A stretch of 64,000 nucleotides of DNA, taken from the NCBI RefSeq assembly GCF_025449215.1, contig NZ_CP104900.1, positions 2,852,001 to 2,916,000 of the forward strand, written 5' to 3'. The notes under the pieces are model-generated. The model did no database searches. It saw only the letters and a list, made by a program, of their open reading frames with translations, and had not been told where the DNA came from. The first letter of the stretch is position 1; every line of letters starts with the position of its first letter. A program made the translations under genes and the position numbers. Positions 1 through 9,462 of this stretch are shown in pieces. This DNA is from Shewanella seohaensis. GTDB lineage: Bacteria; Pseudomonadota; Gammaproteobacteria; Enterobacterales; Shewanellaceae.

Positions 1-1
1 C

Positions 2-412
2 AGGCAATTTTTGGGGCTGTCAGATTTTCCAAGCCAAGGTGAACATCATCCTTTGTTTGTTCGCCATCGCGCCGCCGGTCGTGGCCGCGACGCGGGTCTT
101 GTCAATGCCAATCTCGGGATCCGGCAAATCCGCGACGACATCCAAACCATTATCAATCTCGCGGCGGATAATGCTCAAACCGATGGCTTTATCCAGGATG
201 CTGAGCAAATGCGAAAACTCACCGCACACAACATTCGGCACACGGGGATCACCCATGATATCAATATCAATCGTCGACCGTTGTCACACGTACAAGCCGA
301 TGCTGGCCATGAGAGTATCGACACCACATCGAAATATTTGCATACCACACAAATAGAAAGACATGAAAGCGCCTTCAATAAGCCATTAGACCATTTACGC
401 GGGATTGACTAG
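2..412 (+). CDS. Tyrosine recombinase (phage integrase family), 5'-truncated by window edge
   Basis: This is the C-terminal catalytic part of a site-specific tyrosine recombinase. The reading frame is open to the first base of the window, so the true start lies to the left. The conserved HxxR box is seen as HNIRHT, followed by the GHESIDTTSKYLHT segment that carries the H/W position and the nucleophilic tyrosine; the protein ends about 27 residues later. The catalytic arginine of box I would lie outside the window. Tyrosine recombinases of this kind integrate or excise islands and prophages, and this one ends just before a gene-poor stretch. It is unknown whether it is an intact gene or a remnant. 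Confidence 0.75.
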   Translation, partial: RQFLGLSDFPSQGEHHPLFVRHRAAGRGRDAGLVNANLGIRQIRDDIQTIINLAADNAQTDGFIQDAEQMRKLTAHNIRHTGITHDININRRPLSHVQADAGHESIDTTSKYLHTTQIERHESAFNKPLDHLRGID

Positions 413-1453
413 TACCGCGTTGGCATCCCAAATCCCTCTCATACAAAACTGCGCACAATGTATATTATGTTAAATTGAATGTGAGTGAATATGGTTGATT
501 ACCTTCCCTAGGCAAATGGCAGAATTTTATTAATTGCTCTTATTAGTCACTCACCATAAGGGTTAAGAATGCCCTCGTTTTAACACTCACCGTTGGTTAT
601 TAATCATCAGCCTAAGGATGCGTTTAATGAATTTATTAAAAGGCGTTTCTACGTGAATATTTGGCTAGGATTGCCCTGCAAGTTGTGCAGATTTCACGTA
701 GCGCACGAATGTGACTAAAGGATTGTGATTAACAAAGATTGATGATGTAGCGATAAGTTCAGGTGGACTATCTTCATGCGCTATTAATGAGCGCGTTGAT
801 TAACCTCGCTAAATCGCGTTGTTTAGTCACGCCTATTTTTGGTGTAAACCTCACAATACTCAGATACCGCAATGTAGTCCCTTCATCAGTGGAATCGTCT
901 TTGAGCAAAATGCCTGTTGTGCAATGCGCCTAAATTATCCAAATTCCCAGAGCATTACGGTTCAATGCTGTTAAACCTACCTACACAAAGAAGTCTGTTG
1001 GCTTGAATGATGATTTCGACTCCACGCTCGCAGTTCCAGTCAGATTCGAGTTCAAGATGCATACCGCCATCGTTGTTTGTCGCTGGGTTTCTAGGTTTAG
1101 ACAAACGGGTTTGAGCGACGAAAATATTCTTATGGAGTGAAAGTATGCTTATGGAATGATTGAAGCTTCTTGGTTCGCTTTGTGGAGTAAAACTTTGTAA
1201 TGCCGAGTGTAATCTTGGCACAATAAAACACTGTTTTTATCTAAGTTATTCTAAATAATACTGTTTAAACTCAGCTCCGCAAAATCCAATATTGTTTCAT
1301 CTAGGCATTCCACATGGTTTTTATAACCATTAAGGCCTAATAATGCTTTAGCTATAAAGTGAAGGGGCATTTGAATCAATACAGCGTATGCCAAAAAGCC
1401 TGATAACCGCCCCACTCTGATTTTACCGGCGAGGTTGATATCACAGTCAATGA

Positions 1454-1487
1454 CCATTCGGTCACAACTTAAGTGGTGACCGAATGG
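1454..1487. repeat. 34-bp near-perfect palindrome
   Basis: Outer arms CCATTCGGTCAC and GTGACCGAATGG are exact reverse complements, and the centre ACTTAAGT is itself a palindrome. Only one pair of positions in 34 bp fails to match. There is no adjacent T-run, so a simple terminator is unlikely; a dimeric regulator site or cruciform is possible. Confidence 0.7.
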
Positions 1488-1500
1488 AACATGTTTAGCA

Positions 1501-1518
1501 AAGGCCATCCATGGCCTT
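1501..1518 (-). terminator. Possible terminator of the fdh operon
   Basis: Inverted repeat AAGGCCAT/ATGGCCTT with a 2-base loop, 25 bases past the fdhE stop codon. The following T-run on the minus strand is poor, so termination efficiency is uncertain. Confidence 0.4.
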
Positions 1519-1542
1519 GTTTATTCAATCCTTTTTTATTGG

Positions 1543-2442
1543 TTAGGCCTCATGTGCAAGTAACAGCGGATTTACCGTTGTCGCAACATAGCCCTTTGCA
1601 TTGAGCTCGGCATCCAACCCCAGCGTTGCGATATCGTCCGCAGCCGCATCTAACAATGGCAAACGGTTGGTAAACAACATCTTAGTGTAGCCCTTACACG
1701 TCTCACAGCTCTCAATCCGCACGTTGGCTTTATGATCGTCAAAGGACCAAATGGACATCTCCCGAGATTGTTCGCAGCAAGTACAATGGGCGCGCACATA
1801 ATGCCATTCAGTTTCGCACAGACTGCAATGCAGATAACGCAGCCCTTCGCGGGGTTTATCGACAATCATGCTGGCGACCGGATGACTACCGCACACAGGG
1901 CATAAACTGGACTGTTTAACCCGATTGACATCCATACGTGCAATCACCATGGGCGCCCAATGGGACCAATACAGTGACAAACCCGCCCAGATAAATAAGC
2001 TGAACTGTGCGGGTACGGCACTAAACTGCCCTTGCCTTAGTTGATTGCCCCACTCTAGCAATTGAGCTGGTGACTGCTGTTGTAGCTCTTGTATCACTGG
2101 CACTAAATGCGCAGGTACTTGAGATACCAACTCAGTTAGCAGTGCTTGCAATGGCCGTAACCAAGCTTGGGCCTTAGCAGTTTGACTCACTGACAGCGGA
2201 AATTGGACCTCTGGGTCAATCTTTGGCGCAGGGCCCATTTCCGTTGCAGCCAGTTTTTGCTGCGTCGACACAAGGATTTGGCAAAGCTTAAGATAATCCG
2301 CCAGCGGAGAATCCTGCGCTAATTGGGCTAAACGACGTGCTCTATGTTGATAAATTTTCTCAGGATCTGCCGCTTTTAGCGGTTTCAATGCTAAGGGAGA
2401 CTTATCAACAAAACTTAACGGGATATCGCTGGCCATCTTCAT
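1543..2442 (-). CDS. fdhE: Formate dehydrogenase accessory protein FdhE
   Basis: 299-residue FdhE family protein, a cytoplasmic iron-binding factor needed to activate respiratory formate dehydrogenase before Tat export. The C-terminal half shows the family's paired cysteine motifs: CPVCG near residue 183, then CSLCETEW, CTCCEQS and CETCKGY, consistent with rubredoxin-like metal sites. The start at 2442 has a GAGGA about 10 bases upstream, which lies in the end of the preceding gene. It is the last gene of the fdh operon, 2 bases after the cytochrome subunit, as expected for a co-translated maturation factor. Confidence 0.93.
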   Translation of the reverse strand: MKMASDIPLSFVDKSPLALKPLKAADPEKIYQHRARRLAQLAQDSPLADYLKLCQILVSTQQKLAATEMGPAPKIDPEVQFPLSVSQTAKAQAWLRPLQALLTELVSQVPAHLVPVIQELQQQSPAQLLEWGNQLRQGQFSAVPAQFSLFIWAGLSLYWSHWAPMVIARMDVNRVKQSSLCPVCGSHPVASMIVDKPREGLRYLHCSLCETEWHYVRAHCTCCEQSREMSIWSFDDHKANVRIESCETCKGYTKMLFTNRLPLLDAAADDIATLGLDAELNAKGYVATTVNPLLLAHEA

Positions 2443-2444
2443 TG

Positions 2445-3068
2445 CTATTTGTCCTCGTGTTCTTCTAACATGGCTGGATGGTGCTTACGGGCCCAAGCCT
2501 TAGAGACTTTTCCGTAGAGCATCCCAGTGATAGAGCCTTCAATCCAGCAGGCCATCCACACATGCACCACGAGGGAGAGCAGCATTAACACCCCGCAGGC
2601 CGAGTGGACTAAGGTGGCCCAATTGACCGCTTCTGCCGAGAACATGGGCGCAAAATAAGGCTGCCACATCATGATGCCGCTGATCAGAAACGCCAGCACA
2701 AAAACCACAAAGGCGCGGAATAACATTTTCTGACCTGGGTTGTAATGGCCCACGGGCGGAATGTTCTCTTCTTTCTGCAGTAACACCCACACCACGGCTT
2801 TCATCCAAGGCAAATCGTATTTATTCCACTTATTGTGCTGGTAGTAGCGGATCAACATCACCGCCAGCAGCAGACACATGGCGATCCCGAAAAATGGATG
2901 CATCACTTTTGCCAGCTGTGGTGTGCCAACAATGCCACTGAGCCACTGGAACGAGGGATAAAAAAACGAGAATCCCGTTAGAAAGGTCACTAGGCCAACA
3001 AAGACTATGGTCCAGTGGCACAGGCGATCAACGAGCTTATGACGGACAATCATTTCTTTATGATTCAT
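2445..3068 (-). CDS. fdnI: Formate dehydrogenase, cytochrome b556 (gamma) subunit
   Basis: 207-residue integral membrane subunit of respiratory formate dehydrogenase, FdnI/FdoI type. Hydrophobic segments near residues 18-36, 55-72, 112-130 and 150-170 fit four membrane helices. Histidines in HKLVDRLCHW (N-terminal), VMHPF, and HSACG/VVHVW (C-terminal) are candidate haem b ligands. The protein accepts electrons from the Fe-S subunit and passes them to quinone. Its start overlaps the stop of the Fe-S subunit gene by 4 bases, which indicates translational coupling. Confidence 0.92.
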   Translation of the reverse strand: MNHKEMIVRHKLVDRLCHWTIVFVGLVTFLTGFSFFYPSFQWLSGIVGTPQLAKVMHPFFGIAMCLLLAVMLIRYYQHNKWNKYDLPWMKAVVWVLLQKEENIPPVGHYNPGQKMLFRAFVVFVLAFLISGIMMWQPYFAPMFSAEAVNWATLVHSACGVLMLLSLVVHVWMACWIEGSITGMLYGKVSKAWARKHHPAMLEEHEDK

Positions 3069-3967
3069 AGCTTTTCCTCCTCTTTGACACCGGCATCAAT
3101 GTAACCTGGCTGATCTTCCTCGACGATGTTGCGCCCTACAGCAATACGGTGCATCAGGGCGAACGCCGCTGTTGCGAGCAAGCCTGCGGTGCCCAGAGGT
3201 TTAAGCCAATCTTGACGCCATTCGGTGGCGGCAGGGATTTGCGGATCCTTGGGCATACCATAGGTTTCGGGTTGTGTGATGTCGTGGAGGATCATCATCA
3301 TATGCGTACCACCAACCCCTTCGGGGTTATAGAGTCCCGCCTTGCTAAAACCACGTTCCTTTAACTGCTCGACGCGCTTTTCGGCATAGAACAACATGTC
3401 TTCGCGGGTGCCAAAACGCAGCGCTCCCACGGTGCAGGTTTTAACACAGGAAGGCTCGAGGCCAACGGCGAGCCTATCGGAGCACAGGGTGCACTTATAG
3501 GCTTTGTTATCTTTGGCGCTGATCTTAGGCACATTGAAAGGACAGGCACTGGCGCAATAACCACAGCCAATACACTTGTTCGAATCAAAATCCACTGTGC
3601 CATTGGCATGTTGCACAATCGCGCCGCTGGTTGAACAAGCTTTTAAACAGGCTGGATCGGCGCAGTGCATACAGGCAGTGTGGGTAAATTGCCAACGCAA
3701 CTTATTGTTATCCATCACTTCGTGATACTGCATTATGTTCCAGCTTTCTGGAGACAGTATCATCGGGTTCTGGTAACTGCCTTGGAAAGTGCCGACATCT
3801 TCACGAAGGTCATTCCATTCGGAGCAGGCAACCTGACATGCTTTACAGCCGGTACATTTAGTCGCATCAAACAGCTTAGTCACCTGCTGGACCGCACCAA
3901 TGCGCGCTTGAGACGCTGGGGTGATATCCGTGGTGCCTGAGATGCGGATAATATCTTGAGAAGCCAT
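3065..3967 (-). CDS. fdnH: Formate dehydrogenase, iron-sulfur (beta) subunit
   Basis: 300-residue ferredoxin-like electron-transfer subunit of FdnH/FdoH type. Four cysteine clusters for [4Fe-4S] centres are visible: CTGCKACQVAC, CMHCADPACLKAC, CIGCGYCASAC and CTLCSDRLAVGLEPSCVKTC. A single C-terminal membrane helix near residues 255-275 (LGTAGLLATAAFALMHRIAVG) would anchor it on the periplasmic face. It begins 2 bases after the corrected end of the catalytic subunit gene and overlaps the cytochrome gene by 4 bases. Confidence 0.94.
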   Translation of the reverse strand: MASQDIIRISGTTDITPASQARIGAVQQVTKLFDATKCTGCKACQVACSEWNDLREDVGTFQGSYQNPMILSPESWNIMQYHEVMDNNKLRWQFTHTACMHCADPACLKACSTSGAIVQHANGTVDFDSNKCIGCGYCASACPFNVPKISAKDNKAYKCTLCSDRLAVGLEPSCVKTCTVGALRFGTREDMLFYAEKRVEQLKERGFSKAGLYNPEGVGGTHMMMILHDITQPETYGMPKDPQIPAATEWRQDWLKPLGTAGLLATAAFALMHRIAVGRNIVEEDQPGYIDAGVKEEEKL

Positions 3968-3969
3968 AA

Positions 3970-6900
3970 TTAGAAGCCCTCCGCTTTGGCAATATTCACA
4001 AGGAATGCTTTATATTCAGGGGTTTGGGTATTGGCATCGCCCACAGATGAAGTCAGCTCGTTGACGATATAACTCTTCTGCGTCAAGGCCTCATAACTGC
4101 CATGGCGTGGAATACCTATGGTGTGAACTTTTTGCCCTGAACCATCATGGGTTGGAGTCGTTTAGTGACATAGGCCTTAGTGACAATATGCGAGCGCTTA
4201 GAGCTCACCTTGACCCAATCACCGTTATTGATGCCCTTTTCCGCCGCCAAGGTTTCATCGATTTCGATAAAGTGTTGTGGCTGGGTAATCGCAGCAAGGT
4301 GGCAATGTGTGGTCCAGTTGTTAAAGTGCTCCGTCATTGAGTAAGTGGTGCCAACATAGGGGAATTCTTCATTGGTACCAAAGCTTTCACGTAAGCCTTT
4401 GAACATACGCGCCACTGGGTTATTGGTGACCTTAGGGTGCAGCGGGTTACTCGCCAGTGGTGATTCGAACGGCTCGTAATGTTCTGGGAATGGGCCATCT
4501 TTTAAGTCACGCAGCGCAAATAAGTGGCCAACGCCATCGGCTTGCATGATGAAAGGATGGGCCGATTCTTCGGCATTCAATTTGGCATTAAAGTCTGGCA
4601 CATCAATGCCCTGCCACTTGCTGTCCTTATACTCGAGCAGCACACGGCTTGGGTCGCGCGGCTTACCTTGCACGTCACATGAGGCGCGGTTGTACAAAAT
4701 ACGGCGGTTTGCAGGCCATGCAAATGACCAATTCGGGGTAATGCCTTTGCCTGATGGGTCGCTATTATCACGACGCGCCATCAAGTTGCCCGCTTCGGTC
4801 CACATGCCTGAGTAAACCCAAATACCGCATGAGGTTGAGCCATCGGCTTTTAATTCGGAGAAACCATTGAGCAGCTTACCGGTCGTGAGATCATAACCGT
4901 TCATCTCCCGCGCGATTTCCTCTGAACTGGGTTCATGCTCAATCGCATAGTCCCATTTAATGGCTTCGATAGGCGCAGGTAAACGGCCGCCCTCTTCACG
5001 GTATAAACGTTTTAATTCCAGCATGATGCCAGAAAGGATCGCAGGATCAGATAAGGCTTCACCGGGAGGATTCGCGCCCTTGAAGTGCCATTGTAACCAG
5101 CGGCTCGAGTTAGCAATTGAACCACTTTCCTCTGCAAAACATGTAGTTGGTAAGCGGAAGACTTCGGTTTGAATACTGGCGGTATCGACATCGTTAAATT
5201 GACCCGCATTGCGCCAGAAGCTCGAGGTTTCGTTCGCGAGCGCATCCAGCACCACTAAGAACTTCAGATTCGATAAGCCCTTAGACACTTTTTGCTTATC
5301 GGGTTGGGAGTTAAGCGCGTTGATGCCTTGGATAAAGTAGCCGTTAACCTCACCGTGAACCATCATGTCGATTTGCTTGTTGATATCGTACTGTTGGTCC
5401 CATTTTGGCAGCCAGTCATAACCATAATCATTCTCTGCCGTTGCATGTTCACCGAAGAAGGCTTTTAACAACGACACGGTAAAGGCTGGGTAATTGTGCC
5501 AATAGTTAGTTTGGTTTGGTCTTAAGGCTTTAGGGGTGTAATGGGCTAAATAGTTTTGTAAATCAACATCTCTATCCTGTGGCAGTTTTAGGTAGCCAGG
5601 TAATCCTTGGCATAATAAACCTAAGTCCGTCGCGCCCTGTACGTTTGAGTGACCGCGCAGCGCATTCACGCCGCCGCCCATGATCCCCATATTGCCAAGC
5701 AGCAATTGGATCATCGCCATGGTACGGATGTTTTGCGCGCCGACGCTGTGCTGTGTCCAACCGAGGGCATACAGGAAGGTGGCAGCTTTATGGTCAACAT
5801 GGGTCGCCCCAATTTGCTGACATACTTCGAGATAGGCTTCTTTAGGCGTCCCTGTGATGCTGGATACCGTGTCAGGATCGTAGCGATCAACGTGTTTTTT
5901 CAGCAGGTTTATCACGCAGCGAGGATGGCTTAAGCTTGGGTCAACTTTTGCGTAGCCCTCTTCATCTAACTCATAGAACCAAGTGGATTGGTCGTATTTA
6001 TGGTTAGCCTCATCGTAGCCACTGAATAAACCGTCATTAAATTCAAAGTCTTCCCGCACTATAAACGAGGCGTTGGTATAGGCTTTGACATAGTTAAGGT
6101 TGATTTGCTGGGTTTCGAGCAGGTAGCGGATCATGCCGAGCAGGAAGGCAATATCGGTGCCTGAACGAATAGGCGCATATAAATCGGCGACGGCAGCACT
6201 GCGGTTAAAGCGCGGATCGACCACAATCAACTTGGCGTTGTTATGTTCCATCGCTTCTGTCACCCAACCAAAGCCGACGGGATGCGCTTCGGCAGCGTTA
6301 CCGCCCATCACTATGGCCAGATCGGTATTTTTCATATCCGCCCAGTGGTTAGTCATAGCACCACGGCCAAAGGTGGGCGCCATCGCCGCGGGTGTTGGGG
6401 CGTGACAAACGCGGGCGATGTTATCTATGCCTAACATACCAATGGCACGGCCAAATTTATGGGTAATGTAGCAGCCTTCGTTTGCTTGGGCCGATGATGT
6501 CATCATCCCTAGGCTGACTAAGCGGTTAACGGTTTGACCCTGGGCATTTTTCTCAACCAGATTGGCATCGCGCTCGTCTTTGATAAGCCTTGCGATACGC
6601 TTAAAGGCCTCATCCCAGCTAATGCGCTGCCATTTATCCGAACCGGGTAAACGCACTTCGGGATATTTTAAACGGTGCGGACTGTTCACATAGTCAACCA
6701 GTCCTGCCCCTTTTGGACACAGGGCGCCGCGGTTAATCGGATTATCGGCATCGCCCTCAATATGAAAAATGCTCTGCTCCGCATTTTTCCCATTACTGCT
6801 TTGGCTGTACATCAACAAACCACAACCCACAGAGCAGTAGCAACAATTGTTACGCGTCTCTTTTGCGCGTAGCAATTTAAAACCTCTGACGGATGCAAAT

Positions 6901-6992
6901 GCCTTTTCGGACATTAACCCCAGTGCAGAAATAGCAGAAGTCGCGGCTCCTACAGCACAGAGTTTAAAAAACTGTCGTCTATTCATTGTCAT
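3970..6992 (-). CDS. fdnG: Formate dehydrogenase catalytic (alpha) subunit, Cys type; frame broken near 4129-4133
   Basis: Molybdopterin enzyme that oxidises formate in the periplasm. The N-terminus carries a twin-arginine signal (NRRQFFK) and a hydrophobic stretch ending near AFA. A [4Fe-4S] site follows (CCYCSVGC with CPKG). The metal-binding residue 196 is Cys (TGT at 6405-6407), where E. coli FdnG has selenocysteine. I chose the ATG at 6992 because AGAGAG lies upstream; an in-frame GTG at 7001 is the alternative. The open frame stops at 4116, but another frame continues with the family's C-terminus (VHTIGIPRHG...VGDANTQTPEYKAFLVN) to a stop at 3970. One base appears to be missing in the T5 run at 4129-4133. 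Confidence 0.9.
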
Positions 6993-7114
6993 TTCACACA
7001 CTCTCTTTTATGTGCTCACAAGTTGCAGCGAATACGCTGCATGCTTGAGTAGAGAACTTAACCCTACTCATGGTGTGAGTATAAAAAAGTGACCAATAAT
7101 GACAATTTCCGACA

Positions 7115-7130
7115 GGTGATCAAAATCACA
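7115..7130. promoter_or_regulatory. CRP/FNR-type site upstream of formate dehydrogenase
   Basis: GGTGATCAAAATCACA matches the CRP consensus TGTGA-N6-TCACA at 9 of 10 positions and the FNR consensus TTGAT-N4-ATCAA at 8 of 10. It lies about 125 bases upstream of the fdh start codon. In Shewanella, CRP rather than FNR controls much of anaerobic respiration, so CRP is the more likely binder. Confidence 0.55.
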
Positions 7131-7311
7131 TCAAGCTGCCAATGGAGCAAATGTCTAAATTAAATGATTTACAATGAGGCAATTAGGTTTATGTGTTTTA
7201 TTTGCGCCAGTATATAGAATTAAATACTTTTATTGATATGGACATTTTGATTAGCCATTTTGTCCACTTTGTACCAATTTCCGATGGGCGTAAATCTTAT
7301 TGTTGATGCGT

Positions 7312-7325
7312 GTCACAAAAGTGAC
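7312..7325. repeat. Inverted repeat GTCAC-AAAA-GTGAC
   Basis: Exact 5-bp arms around AAAA in the fdh/lactonase intergenic region. It could be an operator; no factor is assigned. Confidence 0.4.
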
Positions 7326-7509
7326 GCCAGTTGCTCAGATTATGAGTGAAAATACCGATTAGCTGCTTTTTGAGCAAGATCACAATTTAAGGTAAATGAT
7401 TGGGGCAACAAAGGGGGATTTTACCTGAAATTACGGTAAACCGTTTTTGTATAAGGGATTGGTGAGTGGTTGTGATAACAAGATTTACGCTAAAAACGCT
7501 GATCTAAAC

Positions 7510-8412
7510 TTATAGCTGCCCGCAAAAACGAGGGCTGTTTACACCATAAATACCCTGTAATGGGTAGATAAACACATCGCCTGCTTGCGGCTCTTGGTCT
7601 AATTGCGATGCGTCAAGTGAGTGTTTGGCACTGGTAACTATCAGTAAATCGCGCTTTTCGCCGCCAAAAGCAATGCTGGTTGGGTGGGTAACGGGCAATT
7701 TGAGGATAAGATCGACTTCACCATCGGGACGATAGCGCACTACCTGTCCACCGCCCCACTGGGCATTCCAGAGATAACCCGCCGCATCGACATCAGAACC
7801 ATCAGGAAAAATATGATGGCTCGTGGTCGCAAAGAGGCGCTTACGACTCAATAACCCCTGCTCAATATCAAAATCATATTGATAGATTTGGTGCTTTGGC
7901 GAATCAGCATGGTAGAGCGTTCGTCCATCCACGCTCCAGCACAGGCCGTTGGAGATTTCGAGATTTGTAAGGTGTTGGTGGCAATGCCCTTTCTCATCTA
8001 GACAATACAGGGCTGCGGTTTGTTGCAACGTATCGCGCCGCTCAACCATAGTACCCGCCCAAAAACGCCCTTGCCTATCGATGCGACCATCATTAAAGCG
8101 ATTGCCAGCAAAATGAGATTCTGGCTGCGCCAACCATGTCAGACTTTGCTCTTCAATATCATAAGTTGCAATACCGATATCGAATGCGACGATAAGTGTT
8201 GTAGGCTTTGCCGTGAGGCCAAAGGAGCCCACACGGTGCGGCATGGGGAAAGTCTCTAAGGAGCGGCTCGCGAGATGAAAACGATAAATCACGGAGGAGA
8301 GAATGTCGGTCCACCAAATGGATTGGTGTAAATCGTCCCATAGCACACCTTCACCAAGGCGGTTGCCCACAGGGATTGTCATCAACAGATCGCCAACCGT
8401 GACTGTTTGCAT
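7510..8412 (-). CDS. SMP-30/gluconolactonase family sugar lactonase (possible L-arabinolactonase)
   Basis: 300-residue cytoplasmic six-bladed beta-propeller lactonase. Family hallmarks seen are GEGVLWDD near residue 20 (metal-binding Glu), NRFNDGRIDRQGRFWAGTM near 103-121, LEISNGLCWS near 146-155, and the FPDGSDVDAAGYLWNAQWGGG segment with the catalytic Asp. Such enzymes open aldonolactones to aldonic acids. An SDR sugar dehydrogenase and an arabonate dehydratase lie 25 kb away, so L-arabinono-lactone is a sensible substrate, but that is inference. Its upstream gap to the DMT gene is about 100 bases on the same strand. Confidence 0.82.
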   Translation of the reverse strand: MQTVTVGDLLMTIPVGNRLGEGVLWDDLHQSIWWTDILSSVIYRFHLASRSLETFPMPHRVGSFGLTAKPTTLIVAFDIGIATYDIEEQSLTWLAQPESHFAGNRFNDGRIDRQGRFWAGTMVERRDTLQQTAALYCLDEKGHCHQHLTNLEISNGLCWSVDGRTLYHADSPKHQIYQYDFDIEQGLLSRKRLFATTSHHIFPDGSDVDAAGYLWNAQWGGGQVVRYRPDGEVDLILKLPVTHPTSIAFGGEKRDLLIVTSAKHSLDASQLDQEPQAGDVFIYPLQGIYGVNSPRFCGQL

Positions 8413-8511
8413 GATTTACTCAAGACGTCCTTTTACCCAGAATGGCCTTATTCTTAAACAAGGCGTTGGCAGACGCAAGGGCAAAAGGAAAAGATAAATG
8501 TTTCTTTCTAT

Positions 8512-9396
8512 TTAGCTTTTATTTTTTGGTGCAGATTTGCTGAGGACAACCAGTGCAATGCCACCGAGGATGGCACAGGAGGCTAGCAGTAATCGAAGAC
8601 TTAGGGGTTCACCCAGCAATACCACTCCGCCAACGGCGGCAATTAACGGCACACTCAATTGTACAGTGGCGGCGTAGGTGGATGACAATAAAGGTAAAAT
8701 GGAATACCAAATCGCATAACCTAAGCCAGAAGCAACGGCGCCCGAGGCTAACGCATAGATAATTCCCATCTGACTTACCGCTAAGGGATCTCGAACTAAT
8801 AACAGTAATAACAGTGCCATCGGCACAGTGCGGATAAAGTTGCCTGCACTGACAGGAATGGGATGCTTGGCTCCCTTACCTTTAATCGAATAAATCCCCC
8901 AAGCGACCCCAGCGCTTATCATCAACAATGAACTCATTAGTGGCGGCGCCGACAACCCAGGTAACAGCAGAAAAATCAAACCGGCAGCGGCGCAGCCTAA
9001 TCCAAGCCATTGTCTGGTATTAAAGATTTCTTTTCGGTACAGCCCATAGCCAATCATGGTGGCTTGTACGGCGCCAAAGAGTAACAGAGCCCCCATTGAA
9101 GCCGTCATATTGATATAGGCATAGGAAAATCCCGCTGCGTAGACAAATAATGCCAAGGCTGAGCCCCAATGGCCTTTGGCCTCCTGCGTAGGTTTGTTGA
9201 GGCTTAATAGCCAGAGCATGATGGCACCCGATAACAACCGGAACAGGGTAAAGCTGCCCGCATCGATACTGCCATCCTTTAACGCAAGCCGGCAAAGTAT
9301 CGAGTTACAGGCAAAGGCCAACATGGTGAGCGTTGTCAGCGTAAATAGACGAAAAACAGTCATTAGATTCCTTAGCCACGGATAACCAGAATTCAA
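8512..9396 (-). CDS. EamA/DMT-family transporter
   Basis: 294-residue membrane protein of the drug/metabolite transporter superfamily with two EamA repeats. About ten hydrophobic segments are visible, starting with LFTLTTLTMLAFACNSILCR, and the second half shows GVAWGIYSIKGKGA and SVPLIAAVGGVVLLGEPLSLR typical of the family. The substrate cannot be told from sequence. It lies upstream of the lactonase on the same strand and may share a transcript with it. A short tract separates it from the arabinanase terminator. Confidence 0.85.
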   Translation of the reverse strand: MNSGYPWLRNLMTVFRLFTLTTLTMLAFACNSILCRLALKDGSIDAGSFTLFRLLSGAIMLWLLSLNKPTQEAKGHWGSALALFVYAAGFSYAYINMTASMGALLLFGAVQATMIGYGLYRKEIFNTRQWLGLGCAAAGLIFLLLPGLSAPPLMSSLLMISAGVAWGIYSIKGKGAKHPIPVSAGNFIRTVPMALLLLLLVRDPLAVSQMGIIYALASGAVASGLGYAIWYSILPLLSSTYAATVQLSVPLIAAVGGVVLLGEPLSLRLLLASCAILGGIALVVLSKSAPKNKS

Positions 9397-9413
9397 TTAC
9401 CATGCTGCAAACA

Positions 9414-9440
9414 ATAAAAAAGCACCCGAATGGGTGCTTT
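9414..9440 (-). terminator. Terminator of the arabinanase gene
   Basis: Exact AAAGCACCC/GGGTGCTTT stem with a GAAT loop and a run of A on the plus strand (T on the transcript), 22 bases past the arabinanase stop. Confidence 0.8.
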
Positions 9441-9462
9441 CAGTATAGACAGCTAATCTCGA

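Larger units (their letters stand above)
413..1542. other. Gene-poor interval between integrase tail and fdhE
   Basis: About 1.1 kb without a convincing gene. Two minus-strand open frames near 955-1221 and 1251-1508 have no recognisable domain or good ribosome binding site. The only structure I can point to is a long palindrome at 1454-1487 and a short hairpin at 1501-1518. Confidence 0.6.
7002..7509. other. fdh upstream region: leader hairpins and regulator-like sites
   Basis: About 500 bases between fdh and the lactonase gene. It holds two small inverted repeats just upstream of fdh (7025-7040 and 7046-7070), a CRP/FNR-like dyad at 7115-7130, a GTCAC-AAAA-GTGAC dyad at 7312-7325, and a TTTACC/GGTAAA dyad at 7420-7440. 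No gene is seen. Confidence 0.6.

Noticed and set aside
955..1508. Two minus-strand open frames (88 and 85 codons)
   Set aside because: No recognisable domain, no good ribosome site, and composition unlike the neighbouring genes; the second also overlaps the palindrome.
4116..4140. Programmed frameshift at the end of fdhA (A5 run in the coding strand)
   Set aside because: The same one-base deficit appears in nine other places, including genes never known to use recoding, so a sequence error is the simpler reading.
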